From Flavobacterium azizsancarii (GTDB lineage: Bacteria; Bacteroidota; Bacteroidia; Flavobacteriales; Flavobacteriaceae): a stretch of 64,000 bases of DNA. The notes under the pieces were generated by a model. That model saw nothing but the letters and a program-made list of their open reading frames with translations, ran no database searches and was not told where the DNA came from. Where the stretch lies: positions 124,001 through 188,000 of the forward strand of contig NZ_JAMZNK010000005.1 of NCBI RefSeq assembly GCF_027980145.1, written 5' to 3'. Every line of letters begins with the position of its first letter. Positions within the stretch are counted from its first letter, which is position 1. Of the stretch, positions 6,762 through 15,775 are shown piece by piece. The position numbers and the translations under genes were made by a program.

Positions 6762-7916
6762 ATGAATTTAGAAGAATTATTCAACCAGTACAAAGAAAAA
6801 TCAATAGAAGGTCGCTACTTGACTTTAGATCATATTCAACCTTTATTAGATAAACTAAATACTAATAACCAAGTTCAAATAATTGGAAGATCAGTTTTAG
6901 ACGAACCTATTTATAGTTATAAAATTGGTACGGGAAACATTCGTATTTATCTGTGGTCGCAGATGCACGGAAATGAAAGCACAACAACAAAAGCATTATT
7001 TGACTATATTAATGTACTAAACAGTGGATCAGAATTTGCCAAAAAAATGCTTAGAACCTTTACGTTTTATGCAATTCCTATCCTAAATCCTGATGGAGCC
7101 AGACTTTATACACGTGAAAATGCCAATAAAGTAGATTTGAATCGTGACTCTCAAAATCTGACACAGCCGGAAAGTAAAATTTTAAGAGAGACATTTGAAG
7201 CGTTTAAACCTCATTTTTGTTTCAATCTTCATGATCAGCGTACTATTTTTGGAGCAGGAACAACGGGAAAACCAGCTACAGTATCATTTTTAGCTCCTTC
7301 TTATAATGAAGAAAGAGATGTAAATGAGACCAGATTGAAAGCAATTAACATCATTGCCGGGATAAATGATGTCTTGCAGGAATATATCCCCGGACAGGTT
7401 GGTCGTTTTGATGATTCTTTTAATATCAATTGTATAGGAGATACTTTTCAGTTTATGGGAGTACCAACTATTTTGTTTGAAGCAGGTCATTTTCCTAATG
7501 ATTACGAACGTGAGATCACCCGAAAATTCATATTTTTCTCACTTTTATCAAGCTTTGAGCTAATTTGCGAAAACGATTTAGTTGACAATAGAATTAATGA
7601 TTATTTGAATATTTCACAAAATAAAGTGGTTTTTTATGATTTTATGTATAAAAATATCAAAATAAATTATGATGGTATCGAAATTATTACGAATTTTGTC
7701 GCACAATACAAAGAAGAATTGATTGAAAATAAGATTCACTTTAATGCTTATATAGTTGAAGTAGGTGAGTTAGAAAATTATTTCGGACATTATGAATATG
7801 ATGCAAAAGGAGCAGTTTATTCCGATGACTTTACTAATTTTCCCAAATTGAATCAAAAAGCAAATTTTTATTTAAATAAAAATGTTAAATTTGTTAACGG
7901 ATTGATAAAAAGTTAA
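6762..7916 (+). CDS. M14-family zinc metallocarboxypeptidase
   Basis: 384 residues without a signal peptide. Zinc ligands are the HGNE motif (His69, Glu72) and His157 in FNLHDQR; the substrate-binding Arg128 in LNRDS and the likely catalytic Glu240 in LFEAGHFPNDYER complete the M14 pattern. The last 100 residues are a separate beta-rich extension. It would release C-terminal residues from peptides or modified amino acids in the cytoplasm; the substrate is unknown. Transcribed divergently from an XRE regulator whose putative operators overlap its promoter, suggesting repression until some inducing condition arises. Confidence 0.85.
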   Translation: MNLEELFNQYKEKSIEGRYLTLDHIQPLLDKLNTNNQVQIIGRSVLDEPIYSYKIGTGNIRIYLWSQMHGNESTTTKALFDYINVLNSGSEFAKKMLRTFTFYAIPILNPDGARLYTRENANKVDLNRDSQNLTQPESKILRETFEAFKPHFCFNLHDQRTIFGAGTTGKPATVSFLAPSYNEERDVNETRLKAINIIAGINDVLQEYIPGQVGRFDDSFNINCIGDTFQFMGVPTILFEAGHFPNDYEREITRKFIFFSLLSSFELICENDLVDNRINDYLNISQNKVVFYDFMYKNIKINYDGIEIITNFVAQYKEELIENKIHFNAYIVEVGELENYFGHYEYDAKGAVYSDDFTNFPKLNQKANFYLNKNVKFVNGLIKS

Positions 7917-7993
7917 TTTTTATGTGAATTTGTTGTTTTTTATATATATTTTTATACTTTGTAATAGCAATTAGTAATATTAATTAAAGAATT

Positions 7994-8473
7994 ATGAGTA
8001 AATTTCGTTTAGATGAAGTAGATCACCAGATTTTAGATATGTTAATAGACAATACGAGAGTTCCGTTTACTGACATTGCAAAAAAACTATTGATATCTGC
8101 TGGTACAGTGCATGTTAGGGTAAAGAAAATGGAAGACGCAGGGATAATAATGGGGTCTTCATTGGCTTTAGATTACGATAAATTAGGATATTCATTTATT
8201 GCTTATGTAGGTGTGTTTCTTAACAATACGTCGCAAACTAAATTTGTATTAGAGCGAATCAATCAAATTCCGTTCGTAACAGTAGCTTCTGTAACGACTG
8301 GGAAATTCAATATTTTTTGCAAAATTAGAGCAAAAGATACTAAGCACGCAAAAGAGGTTATCTTTATGATAGACGATATTGATGGTGTTTACAGAACAGA
8401 AACTATGATTTCATTAGAAGAAAGTATAAACGATAAGAAGCGTTTGATGCATACTATTTTTAAAAATATGTAA
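7994..8473 (+). CDS. Lrp/AsnC-family transcriptional regulator
   Basis: 159 residues: winged-helix DNA-binding half (LDEVDHQILDMLIDN, recognition region SAGTVHVRVKKMEDAGII) and a C-terminal RAM effector-binding half (YVGVFL, FVTVASVTTGKFNIF, YRTETMISLE). Lrp-type proteins sense amino acids and act as octamers on DNA. It follows the M14 peptidase by 77 bp and is closed off by a terminator, so it is probably a single gene. Target genes cannot be read from the sequence. Confidence 0.9.
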   Translation: MSKFRLDEVDHQILDMLIDNTRVPFTDIAKKLLISAGTVHVRVKKMEDAGIIMGSSLALDYDKLGYSFIAYVGVFLNNTSQTKFVLERINQIPFVTVASVTTGKFNIFCKIRAKDTKHAKEVIFMIDDIDGVYRTETMISLEESINDKKRLMHTIFKNM

Positions 8474-8501
8474 TTTTTTCTTGAATGCTATATTAAAATA
8501 T

Positions 8502-8530
8502 AACCTCAAGTTTATTCTTGGGGTTTTTTT
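8502..8530 (+). terminator. Intrinsic terminator after the Lrp gene
   Basis: AACCTCAAG (8502-8510) pairs with CTTGGGGTT (8517-8525) around TTTATT, followed by a T-run. Confidence 0.85.
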
Positions 8531-8563
8531 ATGACTAATTAACCAACCAACTACAACAGAATT

Positions 8564-11149
8564 ATGTATACGTTGCCTAAAATAGAACGTTTTAATCAAG
8601 ACGTTCTCTCCAAATACCACATTTATAATAGTGTATTTATAACATTGCCTTTTGATTCAATAGATAATACCGGAGTTTTACTTCCTTTATTTACTGAGAC
8701 ATGCGAAACGGGATTTAAAAAGAATGAAACACCTAAAGAGATTTTTAATTTCTTTTCTAACAGGTATATAAACGAAGCTTCTGAAACAGAAAAAATCGAT
8801 CTTATGTTTCGATTTATTCAATACATAGAGCGTCAGATTGTATTGTTTGATGCCATTGAAGACGCTGCCTTTCCTGAGGTTAACAATATGGAAGGAAGAG
8901 GTTCTTTGCGTGATATCAAAGAAAAATCAGATGCTAAGGAGAAAGACGATGAATTGATCCAATTCCTGGAAGAATTTAATGTCAGAACCGTTTTAACAGC
9001 GCATCCAACGCAGTTTTACCCTGGACCGGTTTTAGGGATTATAAATGATTTGACTGAAGCAATTCGTTCAAATGATTTATTAAAAATAAAAGAACTATTG
9101 GCGCAGTTAGGAAAAACACCTTTTATCCAAAATGAAAAACCGAATCCTTATGATGAAGCGGTTAGTTTGATCTGGTATCTGGAAAATGTATTTTATGCTA
9201 CTTCAGGAGAAATTGTTCATTATTTGCAAAAAAATATTCTTCAGGGAAGCGCCATTAAAAATCAATTAATCAAACTTGGATTTTGGCCGGGAGGAGATCG
9301 CGATGGAAATCCTTTCGTAACTACCGAAATCACTTTGAAAGTTGCAGACCGTCTTCGTACTTCAATTTTGAAATGTTATTATATCGAAATGAGAAGTTTA
9401 AAACGTAAGTTAACTTTCTCCGGCGTAGATACTTTGGTAGCTGATCTTGAACATAAACTTTATCGTTCTGTATTTTATTCTAAAGGTGAAATTTACATTA
9501 CTTTAGAAGAGTTATTATCTCAATTAAATCTTATAAGAGATATAATTATCGAAAAACATCAGTCATTATACTTAGATGAGCTGGAAGCGTTTTTGGTAAA
9601 AATCAATCTTTTTGGTTTTCATTTTGCAACATTAGACATTCGTCAGAATAGTAAAATTCACGATGCCGTTTTTAATGATGTCGTTAATCATTATCTGAAT
9701 TCCGGTTCAGAAATATTTCCTGCCAATTATTTTGAATTGTCAGAAGACGAAAAACTTATAGTTTTATCTAAGGTAAAAGGAGATTTAAATCCTGCCGATT
9801 TCGCTGATGAAATTACAAGATCTACCCTTGAATCAGTTCAGGCTATCAAAACTATTCAAAAAGCAAACGGAGAATTTGGTGCGAACCGCTATATCATTAG
9901 TAATAATGAAAGCGCCCTGAATGTAATGGAAACTTTTGCAATGATCAGATTAAACAATTGGGAAAACCCAACTGTAGATATCATTCCGCTTTTTGAATCT
10001 GTTGACGATTTGCAAAATGCACATCAAATAATGGAGCAATTGTATACTAATCCTGAATATTCAAAACACTTGCAGGCAAGAGGCAATAAGCAAACTATCA
10101 TGTTAGGTTTCTCTGACGGAACTAAAGATGGCGGTTACTTAATGGCAAACTGGAGTATTTATCAGGCAAAAATTGCTCTTACTGAAATCTCGAGAAAATA
10201 TGGTATAAAAGCTATTTTCTTCGACGGACGTGGCGGACCTCCGGCTCGTGGTGGTGGAAAAACTCATAAGTTTTATGCGTCTTTAGGGCCAAAAATCGAA
10301 AATAACGAAATTCAAATTACTGTTCAGGGACAAACTATTAGTTCAAATTTTGGAACTTTAGATTCTTGTCGTTACAATATCGAGAATTTACTAAGTGCCG
10401 GTGTTACAAATCAGGTTTTCAGTAAAGGAAAAAATGAATTAAGTTCTGAAGAAACTCAGATTTTAACTCAATTGGCAGATTTAGGATATGAAAAATATTT
10501 AAGTTTTAAAAATCACCCTAAGTTCATTCCGTATTTAGAAAAGATGAGTACGCTTAAGTATTATTCTAAAACAAATATTGGAAGCCGTCCATCTAAAAGA
10601 AGTAAATCTGAATCATTGGATTTTGCTGATTTAAGAGCAATTCCTTTCGTAGGATCATGGAGTCAGTTAAAACAAAATGTACCAGGATTTTTTGGTGTAG
10701 GATCTGCATTAAAACATTTTGAAGAAACCAATCAGTGGGATAAAGTACATGATTTGTATCACAATTCTTTATTCTTTAAAACGTTACTTGAAAACAGTAT
10801 GATGTCATTGGCAAAATCATTTTTACCACTAACGGCATATATGAGAAACGATCCTGAGTTTGGCGAATTCTGGCAAATTATCTATGATGAATTTCAGGAA
10901 ACAAAACGTTTGTTGCTTAAAATTGCAGGACATAAAACGCTTATGGAAAATTACCCTGATGGTATAGCATCTATTCAGGTAAGAGAACGTATTGTATTGC
11001 CACTGTTAACAATACAACAATATGCTTTGTTAAGAATTAATGAATTGAACAAAGAAGAAATAGTAAATGAAGAGCTTGTAAAAGTGTATGAAAAAATTGT
11101 AACAAGATCACTTTTCGGGAACACGAATGCGAGTAGAAACTCAGCATAA
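8564..11149 (+). CDS. ppc: Phosphoenolpyruvate carboxylase
   Basis: 861 residues. Catalytic TAHPTQ (His147), the PGGDRDGNPF loop, the GFSDGTKDGG motif (about 515-524) and the glycine/arginine loop GRGGPPARGGGKT (about 555-567) are all seen. It carboxylates phosphoenolpyruvate with bicarbonate to oxaloacetate, refilling the TCA cycle. TAHPTQ instead of the TAHPTE of enterobacterial enzymes appears characteristic of Bacteroidota forms. The C-terminus reads NTNASRNSA rather than ending at the family's common NTG, a short extension. Separate transcript after a terminator; the DinB gene follows by 44 bp. Confidence 0.95.
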   Translation: MYTLPKIERFNQDVLSKYHIYNSVFITLPFDSIDNTGVLLPLFTETCETGFKKNETPKEIFNFFSNRYINEASETEKIDLMFRFIQYIERQIVLFDAIEDAAFPEVNNMEGRGSLRDIKEKSDAKEKDDELIQFLEEFNVRTVLTAHPTQFYPGPVLGIINDLTEAIRSNDLLKIKELLAQLGKTPFIQNEKPNPYDEAVSLIWYLENVFYATSGEIVHYLQKNILQGSAIKNQLIKLGFWPGGDRDGNPFVTTEITLKVADRLRTSILKCYYIEMRSLKRKLTFSGVDTLVADLEHKLYRSVFYSKGEIYITLEELLSQLNLIRDIIIEKHQSLYLDELEAFLVKINLFGFHFATLDIRQNSKIHDAVFNDVVNHYLNSGSEIFPANYFELSEDEKLIVLSKVKGDLNPADFADEITRSTLESVQAIKTIQKANGEFGANRYIISNNESALNVMETFAMIRLNNWENPTVDIIPLFESVDDLQNAHQIMEQLYTNPEYSKHLQARGNKQTIMLGFSDGTKDGGYLMANWSIYQAKIALTEISRKYGIKAIFFDGRGGPPARGGGKTHKFYASLGPKIENNEIQITVQGQTISSNFGTLDSCRYNIENLLSAGVTNQVFSKGKNELSSEETQILTQLADLGYEKYLSFKNHPKFIPYLEKMSTLKYYSKTNIGSRPSKRSKSESLDFADLRAIPFVGSWSQLKQNVPGFFGVGSALKHFEETNQWDKVHDLYHNSLFFKTLLENSMMSLAKSFLPLTAYMRNDPEFGEFWQIIYDEFQETKRLLLKIAGHKTLMENYPDGIASIQVRERIVLPLLTIQQYALLRINELNKEEIVNEELVKVYEKIVTRSLFGNTNASRNSA

Positions 11150-11193
11150 AGATTCGGATTGAAAGAGTTTAAGGATATTAAAAATTGTAAAAA

Positions 11194-11709
11194 ATGAATT
11201 CAAGTCAATTATTAGAAACAGAATATTCCGGTCCTTTTGCCAATTATGTTCTTGAAGCCGGAGAAATAAATTTGATTGAAGAGCTTGAAATTTCTCTTCA
11301 TGATTTTATCAGATTTGTGCAAAATATTCCAATGGATAAATTCGATTATCGCTATGCCGAAGGCAAATGGACGATTAAGGAAATTATTCAACATTTAATT
11401 GATTGCGAACGCATTTTTGCTTATCGAGCTCTGCGGTTTTCAAGAAATGATAAAACTGCATTACCGGGATTTGAAGAAAATGATTATGTAGATAATACAG
11501 ATGCAAACAAAAGAAGTCTTCAGGATTTACTGACTGAATTTTCCGCTTTAAGGCATTCAACTTTGTTGTTTTACAAAAGCTTATCTCAGGAACAATTTAG
11601 GAGAATAGGAACCGCATCAACGTTTCATATTTCTGCCGGTGCTTTAGGGTTTGTGATTATCGGACATCAAAAGCACCATCAAAAAGTTTTTGAAGAGCGG
11701 TATTTATAA
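11194..11709 (+). CDS. DinB-family protein
   Basis: 171 residues of mostly helical sequence. EGKWTIKEIIQHLIDCERIFAYRALRF and GHQKHHQKVFEERY supply the His residues that form the metal site of DinB/YfiT-like four-helix bundles. Several members are thiol transferases (bacillithiol or similar) or are damage-inducible; function here is unknown. It lies 44 bp after ppc and before a terminator, so both may share a transcript. Confidence 0.8.
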   Translation: MNSSQLLETEYSGPFANYVLEAGEINLIEELEISLHDFIRFVQNIPMDKFDYRYAEGKWTIKEIIQHLIDCERIFAYRALRFSRNDKTALPGFEENDYVDNTDANKRSLQDLLTEFSALRHSTLLFYKSLSQEQFRRIGTASTFHISAGALGFVIIGHQKHHQKVFEERYL

Positions 11710-11726
11710 GTTTACTTTTTAAAAAT

Positions 11727-11766
11727 AAAAAAATCCTGTGAAGTTTATTCTTTACAGGATTTTTTT
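11727..11766 (+). terminator. Intrinsic terminator after the DinB gene
   Basis: AAATCCTGT (11731-11739) pairs with ACAGGATTT (11754-11762), with flanking A and T runs. Confidence 0.85.
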
Positions 11767-11767
11767 G

Positions 11768-12037
11768 TTTAGCTCAATTTTATGTCATTTCTTACTGACG
11801 AAACTTCGGGAGAGAAGTCGCGTAAGCTGATCAAAAAAAATGACGATATTCTGTACGGAGTTTCTAGCGTGATTTACTTCGTCTGTTCGCTATCGCTCGG
11901 GTATCTCTTCGTTCGAAATGACAGAATCACACGGAAAAGTAAACCCGACAGGTTTTAAAAATCTGTCGGATTTGTCGCTTTTAATAAGCTTGAGTAAAGT
12001 TGGTGATTTGATACGAAAAAGAATAATTCATTAAAAA
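11768..12037. repeat. Intergenic repeat-like region without genes
   Basis: The stretch includes CTTCGTTCGAAATGACA, a phrase I recall as common in dispersed flavobacterial intergenic repeats, and a GC-rich hairpin CCGACAG (11945-11951) / CTGTCGG (11963-11969) flanked by A/T runs. Base composition is richer in G+C than its neighbours. No reading frame is supported. Confidence 0.45.
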
Positions 12038-14146
12038 TTATTTATTTCTCTCCACCACAGCAAGACCTAACCTAATTTTATCATAAGAAAGTTTTTCTTC
12101 AAAGTGATCAAAATATGGTTTTAATGCCGTTGGATATTCAAGTTCAATTTGGGCTTTATGCAACTGCATCACTTCTTTTTCTGAAACAAACGAACTTAAA
12201 TCAATATCACTTCCGTCTACATATAATTTTGCTAAATGCGAAATAATAGTTGTGTATCCTAAATTTCGCTGCTCAGCAATTTCTTTTACAGAAACTCCAT
12301 TTTGGAACAACTCTAAAGTTGTTTTATATGTGTTACCTTCTTTTTTAGATTTAATTTTTGTCTTTTTTGCATTCTCGTAATAAACAATGGCATCTATAAA
12401 CTCCTGACCATATTTTTCAAGTTTTGCTTTACCAACACCATCGATTGCAAGGAACTCTTCATCGCTCATTGGGCGCAAAGTTTCCATTTGTCTTAAAGCG
12501 GCATCACTAAAAATTACATAAGCGGGAACTTCTTCATCCTTAGAAATTTCATAACGTAATTTTCGCAGAATTTCAAAAAGAGAATTTTTGGCTGCTCTAG
12601 TTTTTGTTTCCTTGATTTCGCTTTTGTCAATTACTTTTTTGACGACAGTATTCAACTTGACTTTTTCACCTTCAAATAACACTTTCTTCGCAAAAGGAGT
12701 CAGCAAAATTTTATTATGCTGATGAAATGCAATTTCGCAATACCCAAGATTTATTAACTGAATAAGATATTGATTCCAATCGTACCATGATATGTCATCG
12801 CCAATTCCGTACGTTTTTAAGTCTTGATAATTTTTTTCGTAGATATATGCATTTTTAGAACCACGCAGAAAATCAACAATCACAGCCAAAGGCTCAGATT
12901 CCTGTAAACGGCTTATAGCCGACAGTGCTTTTTGCGCGAGAATCGTACCATCGAAAAAAGTTGGAGGATTTTTGCAAATATCGCAGTTACCGCAATTCTC
13001 TTTTACTAATTCACCGAAATAAGAAAGCAGGATTTTTCGCCTGCAGCTCAAAGCATCGGCATATTGTTTCATTCTTTCCAGTTTTGCCAGCTGAACATCT
13101 GAGTTCAATCCTTCAGAAGCAAATTTCTGAAGCTGAATCACATCTGCATAACTTTCAAATAAAACTGTTTCTGCTGGTAATCCATCACGACCGGCACGAC
13201 CAATTTCCTGATAATACCCTTCGATATTTTTGGGAAGATTATAATGAATTACCCAACGAACATTTGATTTATCGATTCCCATTCCAAAAGCAATCGTTGC
13301 ACAAACGACCTGGCAGTCGTCGTTTATAAATTCGTCTTGTGTTTTTGCGCGAAGTTTATTTTCTAAACCAGCGTGATAGGCTTTTGCTTTAACTCCATTT
13401 TTTTGAAGTTTTAAAGCAAGTTCTTCTGTTGTTTTTCGACTCAGGCAGTAAATAATACCGGATTCGTTGGGTTTGTTTTCGACAAAATCAATAATTTGCT
13501 TAACACGATCCAGTGCCGGACGCACTTCTAAGCTTAAATTTATCCTGTCAAAAGAAGCCACAAAAGTTTTTGGATTTCTTAAATTTAGCTGTTTTGTAAT
13601 ATCTGTACGAGTTGCCTTATCTGCTGTTGCCGTCAAAGCAAGTACCGGAGTAGAAGGGAAGCGGCTTTTTAAATATCCCAAATTCGTATATGCCGGACGA
13701 AAGTCGTGTCCCCAGGACGAAATACAATGCGCTTCATCAATTGCAATTAGACTGACAACCAATTCGTTAAAAACAACATCTAAATAAGATAAACTTTCAG
13801 GCGCAATATAAACAAGCTTAAATTTATTTGATTTTAAGTTGTCTATATAAAATTGCTGTTCTTCACTCGATTGACTGCTATTTATATAACAGGCATTGAT
13901 TCCGTTGGTCTTTAAACTATCAACCTGATCTTTCATCAAGGCGATTAAAGGAGAAATAACAATTGTGATTCCGGGTAAAACTAAAGCGGGCAACTGAAAA
14001 CAAATTGATTTTCCGCCGCCTGTTGGCATAATAGCTAAAGTATCCTGGCCGGAAAGTATAGTATTTATTATCGTTTCCTGATTGGGCCTGAATTTTTCAA
14101 ATCCAAAATTTTCTTTTAATTTGGCGTGTAAAACTTCTGAAGTCAT
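12038..14146 (-). CDS. recQ: ATP-dependent DNA helicase RecQ
   Basis: 702 residues. Walker A MPTGGGKSICFQ (about 40-51), the DEAH box AIDEAHCISSWGHDFRP with its aromatic-rich loop, the helicase C domain ending in QEIGRAGRDG, a four-Cys zinc site (CRRK..CGNCDIC), a winged-helix region and an HRDC domain (LAIDGVGKAKLEKYG) appear in order. RecQ unwinds recombination and fork intermediates 3' to 5'. A C-terminal helix-turn-helix-like tail (SVKEIAEQRNLGYTTI) follows, seen in many Gram-positive and Bacteroidota RecQ proteins. Single gene, separated from the polyamine operon by a terminator. Confidence 0.95.
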   Translation of the reverse strand: MTSEVLHAKLKENFGFEKFRPNQETIINTILSGQDTLAIMPTGGGKSICFQLPALVLPGITIVISPLIALMKDQVDSLKTNGINACYINSSQSSEEQQFYIDNLKSNKFKLVYIAPESLSYLDVVFNELVVSLIAIDEAHCISSWGHDFRPAYTNLGYLKSRFPSTPVLALTATADKATRTDITKQLNLRNPKTFVASFDRINLSLEVRPALDRVKQIIDFVENKPNESGIIYCLSRKTTEELALKLQKNGVKAKAYHAGLENKLRAKTQDEFINDDCQVVCATIAFGMGIDKSNVRWVIHYNLPKNIEGYYQEIGRAGRDGLPAETVLFESYADVIQLQKFASEGLNSDVQLAKLERMKQYADALSCRRKILLSYFGELVKENCGNCDICKNPPTFFDGTILAQKALSAISRLQESEPLAVIVDFLRGSKNAYIYEKNYQDLKTYGIGDDISWYDWNQYLIQLINLGYCEIAFHQHNKILLTPFAKKVLFEGEKVKLNTVVKKVIDKSEIKETKTRAAKNSLFEILRKLRYEISKDEEVPAYVIFSDAALRQMETLRPMSDEEFLAIDGVGKAKLEKYGQEFIDAIVYYENAKKTKIKSKKEGNTYKTTLELFQNGVSVKEIAEQRNLGYTTIISHLAKLYVDGSDIDLSSFVSEKEVMQLHKAQIELEYPTALKPYFDHFEEKLSYDKIRLGLAVVERNK

Positions 14147-14232
14147 TGAGCTGATATTTATCGATCGTTAAATATAGCAAAAAATACCAACTATAGTAAT
14201 TTTCTTATATTTAATTATTTTTTTTGTTATTT

Positions 14233-14263
14233 AATAAAAAAAGGAACCCAATAGAGTTCCTTT
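14233..14263 (-). terminator. Terminator of the polyamine operon
   Basis: AAAGGAAC (14240-14247) pairs with GTTCCTTT (14256-14263); on the minus strand a T-run follows. It lies just past the stop at 14286. Confidence 0.8.
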
Positions 14264-14285
14264 AGTTTATTTTGAAAGATGTAGA

Positions 14286-14693
14286 TTAATCTTCATCTTC
14301 TTCATCATCTTCGTCAGCAATATCATCCGGATCTCTATCCTCATCGTCATCATCATCTGCGCCATCAGTATCTGGTTTATCAATTGCATCATCGTCTTCG
14401 TCATCATCACTATCATCATCAAGATCAAGACCTTTTACCGGTTCGATTGTGTCAACATCAAGATCGATGTCGTCATCTTCGTCGTAATTCTCAATTCTAT
14501 CAGCAAGTTTAGTACTAATTTTTACTAAATAAATAGTGTCTTCAGTACGAACTTCAACAGCTTCGATTAATTCGTTTTTAGCATTTCTAAAACGGATAAC
14601 ATCCGAATCATCATAACCATCAGGAAATTTTTCTACCAAAAGGTTCAAAATTTCGTTGGTAAGTTTAGCGTAGTCTACTATAACTCTTTTCAT
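14286..14693 (-). CDS. Asp/Glu-tailed protein co-transcribed with polyamine genes
   Basis: 135 residues. The first 70 form a small alpha/beta region (ILNLLVEKFPDGYDDSDVI, EVRTEDTIYLVKIS) common in flavobacteria and sometimes mislabelled DNA primase. The last 65 residues contain about 42 Asp or Glu, giving a very acidic tail. It starts only 7 bp after the DHS-like gene's stop, so translation is almost certainly from the same mRNA. A polyanionic tail beside enzymes making polycations suggests, but does not prove, polyamine or metal binding. The GAT/GAC runs are slippage-prone. Confidence 0.75.
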   Translation of the reverse strand: MKRVIVDYAKLTNEILNLLVEKFPDGYDDSDVIRFRNAKNELIEAVEVRTEDTIYLVKISTKLADRIENYDEDDDIDLDVDTIEPVKGLDLDDDSDDDEDDDAIDKPDTDGADDDDDEDRDPDDIADEDDEEDED

Positions 14694-14700
14694 AAATATC

Positions 14701-15669
14701 CTATAAATCTAATAAGTAAGCAAAAATTAACGGGGCAACAATGGTTGCATCCGACTCAATAATGAATTTTGGGGTTTTAATATCTAATTTACCCCAAGTG
14801 ATTTTCTCGTTTGGAACGGCTCCTGAATAAGATCCGTAACTAGTTGTCGAATCTGAAATCTGACAGAAATAACTCCAGAACGGAATATCATGCATTTCCA
14901 TATCCTGATACAACATTGGCACCACGCAAATAGGAAAATCTCCTGCAATACCACCACCAATTTGAAAAAATCCAATTCCGTTAGTACTGTTTTTTGGATA
15001 CCAGTCTGAAAGGAAAACCATGTATTCGATTCCTGACTTCATTGTAGAAGCTTTCAAATCTCCTTTTATCACGTATGACGCAAAGATATTCCCCATCGTA
15101 CTATCTTCCCAACCTGGTACAATAATAGGTAAGTTTTTCTCTGCAGCTGCATACATCCAGCTATCTTTTAAATCTATTTCGTAATATTCTTCTAATACAC
15201 CGGATAACAACATTTTATACATAAATTCATGAGGAAAATAACGTTCTCCTTTGTCATCTGCATCTTTCCAGATTTTGTAAATGTGTTTTTGTAAACGACG
15301 AAATGCTTCATGCTCAGGAATACAAGTGTCAGTAACACGATTTAGTCCTCTTTCAAGCAAAGCCCATTCGTCTTCCGGAGTTAAATCACGATAGTTTGGT
15401 ACCCTTTCGTAGTGAGAGTGTGCCACTAAATTCATGATGTCTTCTTCTAGATTGGCTCCTGTACATGAAATAATCTGAACTTTGTCCTGTCTGATTATTT
15501 CAGCAAAAATTTTACCAATTTCTGCTGTACTCATAGCGCCAGCCATACTTACCATCATCTTAGCACCATTTGCCAATTGTTGTTCGTATGCTTTTGCAGC
15601 ATCAATCAAAGAAGCGGAATTAAAGTGTAAGTAATGTTTTTCAATAAACTGACTGATTGGTCCTTTCAT
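14701..15669 (-). CDS. Deoxyhypusine-synthase-like protein, probable homospermidine-type polyamine enzyme
   Basis: 322 residues. The C-terminal ITWGKLDI matches the eukaryotic VSWGK block, so the nucleophilic Lys (about 294) is kept; GGGIAGDFP and the SCTGAN block belong to the NAD-binding site. Eukaryotic DHS modifies eIF5A, which bacteria lack. Bacterial homologues are known to make homospermidine or related polyamines, and Flavobacterium is known to contain homospermidine. Placement after an arginine decarboxylase fits that pathway. An agmatinase, needed to reach putrescine, is not in this window. Preceded by a poly-A-rich ribosome-binding region. Confidence 0.85.
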   Translation of the reverse strand: MKGPISQFIEKHYLHFNSASLIDAAKAYEQQLANGAKMMVSMAGAMSTAEIGKIFAEIIRQDKVQIISCTGANLEEDIMNLVAHSHYERVPNYRDLTPEDEWALLERGLNRVTDTCIPEHEAFRRLQKHIYKIWKDADDKGERYFPHEFMYKMLLSGVLEEYYEIDLKDSWMYAAAEKNLPIIVPGWEDSTMGNIFASYVIKGDLKASTMKSGIEYMVFLSDWYPKNSTNGIGFFQIGGGIAGDFPICVVPMLYQDMEMHDIPFWSYFCQISDSTTSYGSYSGAVPNEKITWGKLDIKTPKFIIESDATIVAPLIFAYLLDL

Positions 15670-15724
15670 TTTTTTTTTGTTTTTTTTTGTTTTTGAATTA
15701 AAAGTTTAACCTTTTTGGATGATA

Positions 15725-15767
15725 CTGCAAATTAATAATTTTATAGATATCAACTTTTAATTTGCAG
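15725..15767. repeat. 11-bp perfect inverted repeat between decarboxylase and DHS-like genes
   Basis: CTGCAAATTAA (15725-15735) and TTAATTTGCAG (15757-15767) are exact complements. No T-run follows on the minus strand, so it is not an obvious terminator; it may be an mRNA processing or stability hairpin within the operon. Confidence 0.6.
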
Positions 15768-15775
15768 GTTTTTTT

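Noticed and set aside
12925..13329. 134-codon plus-strand frame inside recQ
   Set aside because: It lies wholly within the well-supported recQ coding region on the other strand and has no recognisable motif.
14290..14480. ATC/GTC trinucleotide-rich stretch as a microsatellite or CRISPR-like repeat
   Set aside because: It encodes the Asp/Glu tail of a protein; the units are irregular and there are no spacers.
15670..15700. Poly-T/poly-A stretch before the DHS-like gene as a terminator
   Set aside because: No stem precedes it on either strand; on the minus strand it is the A-rich ribosome-binding region.
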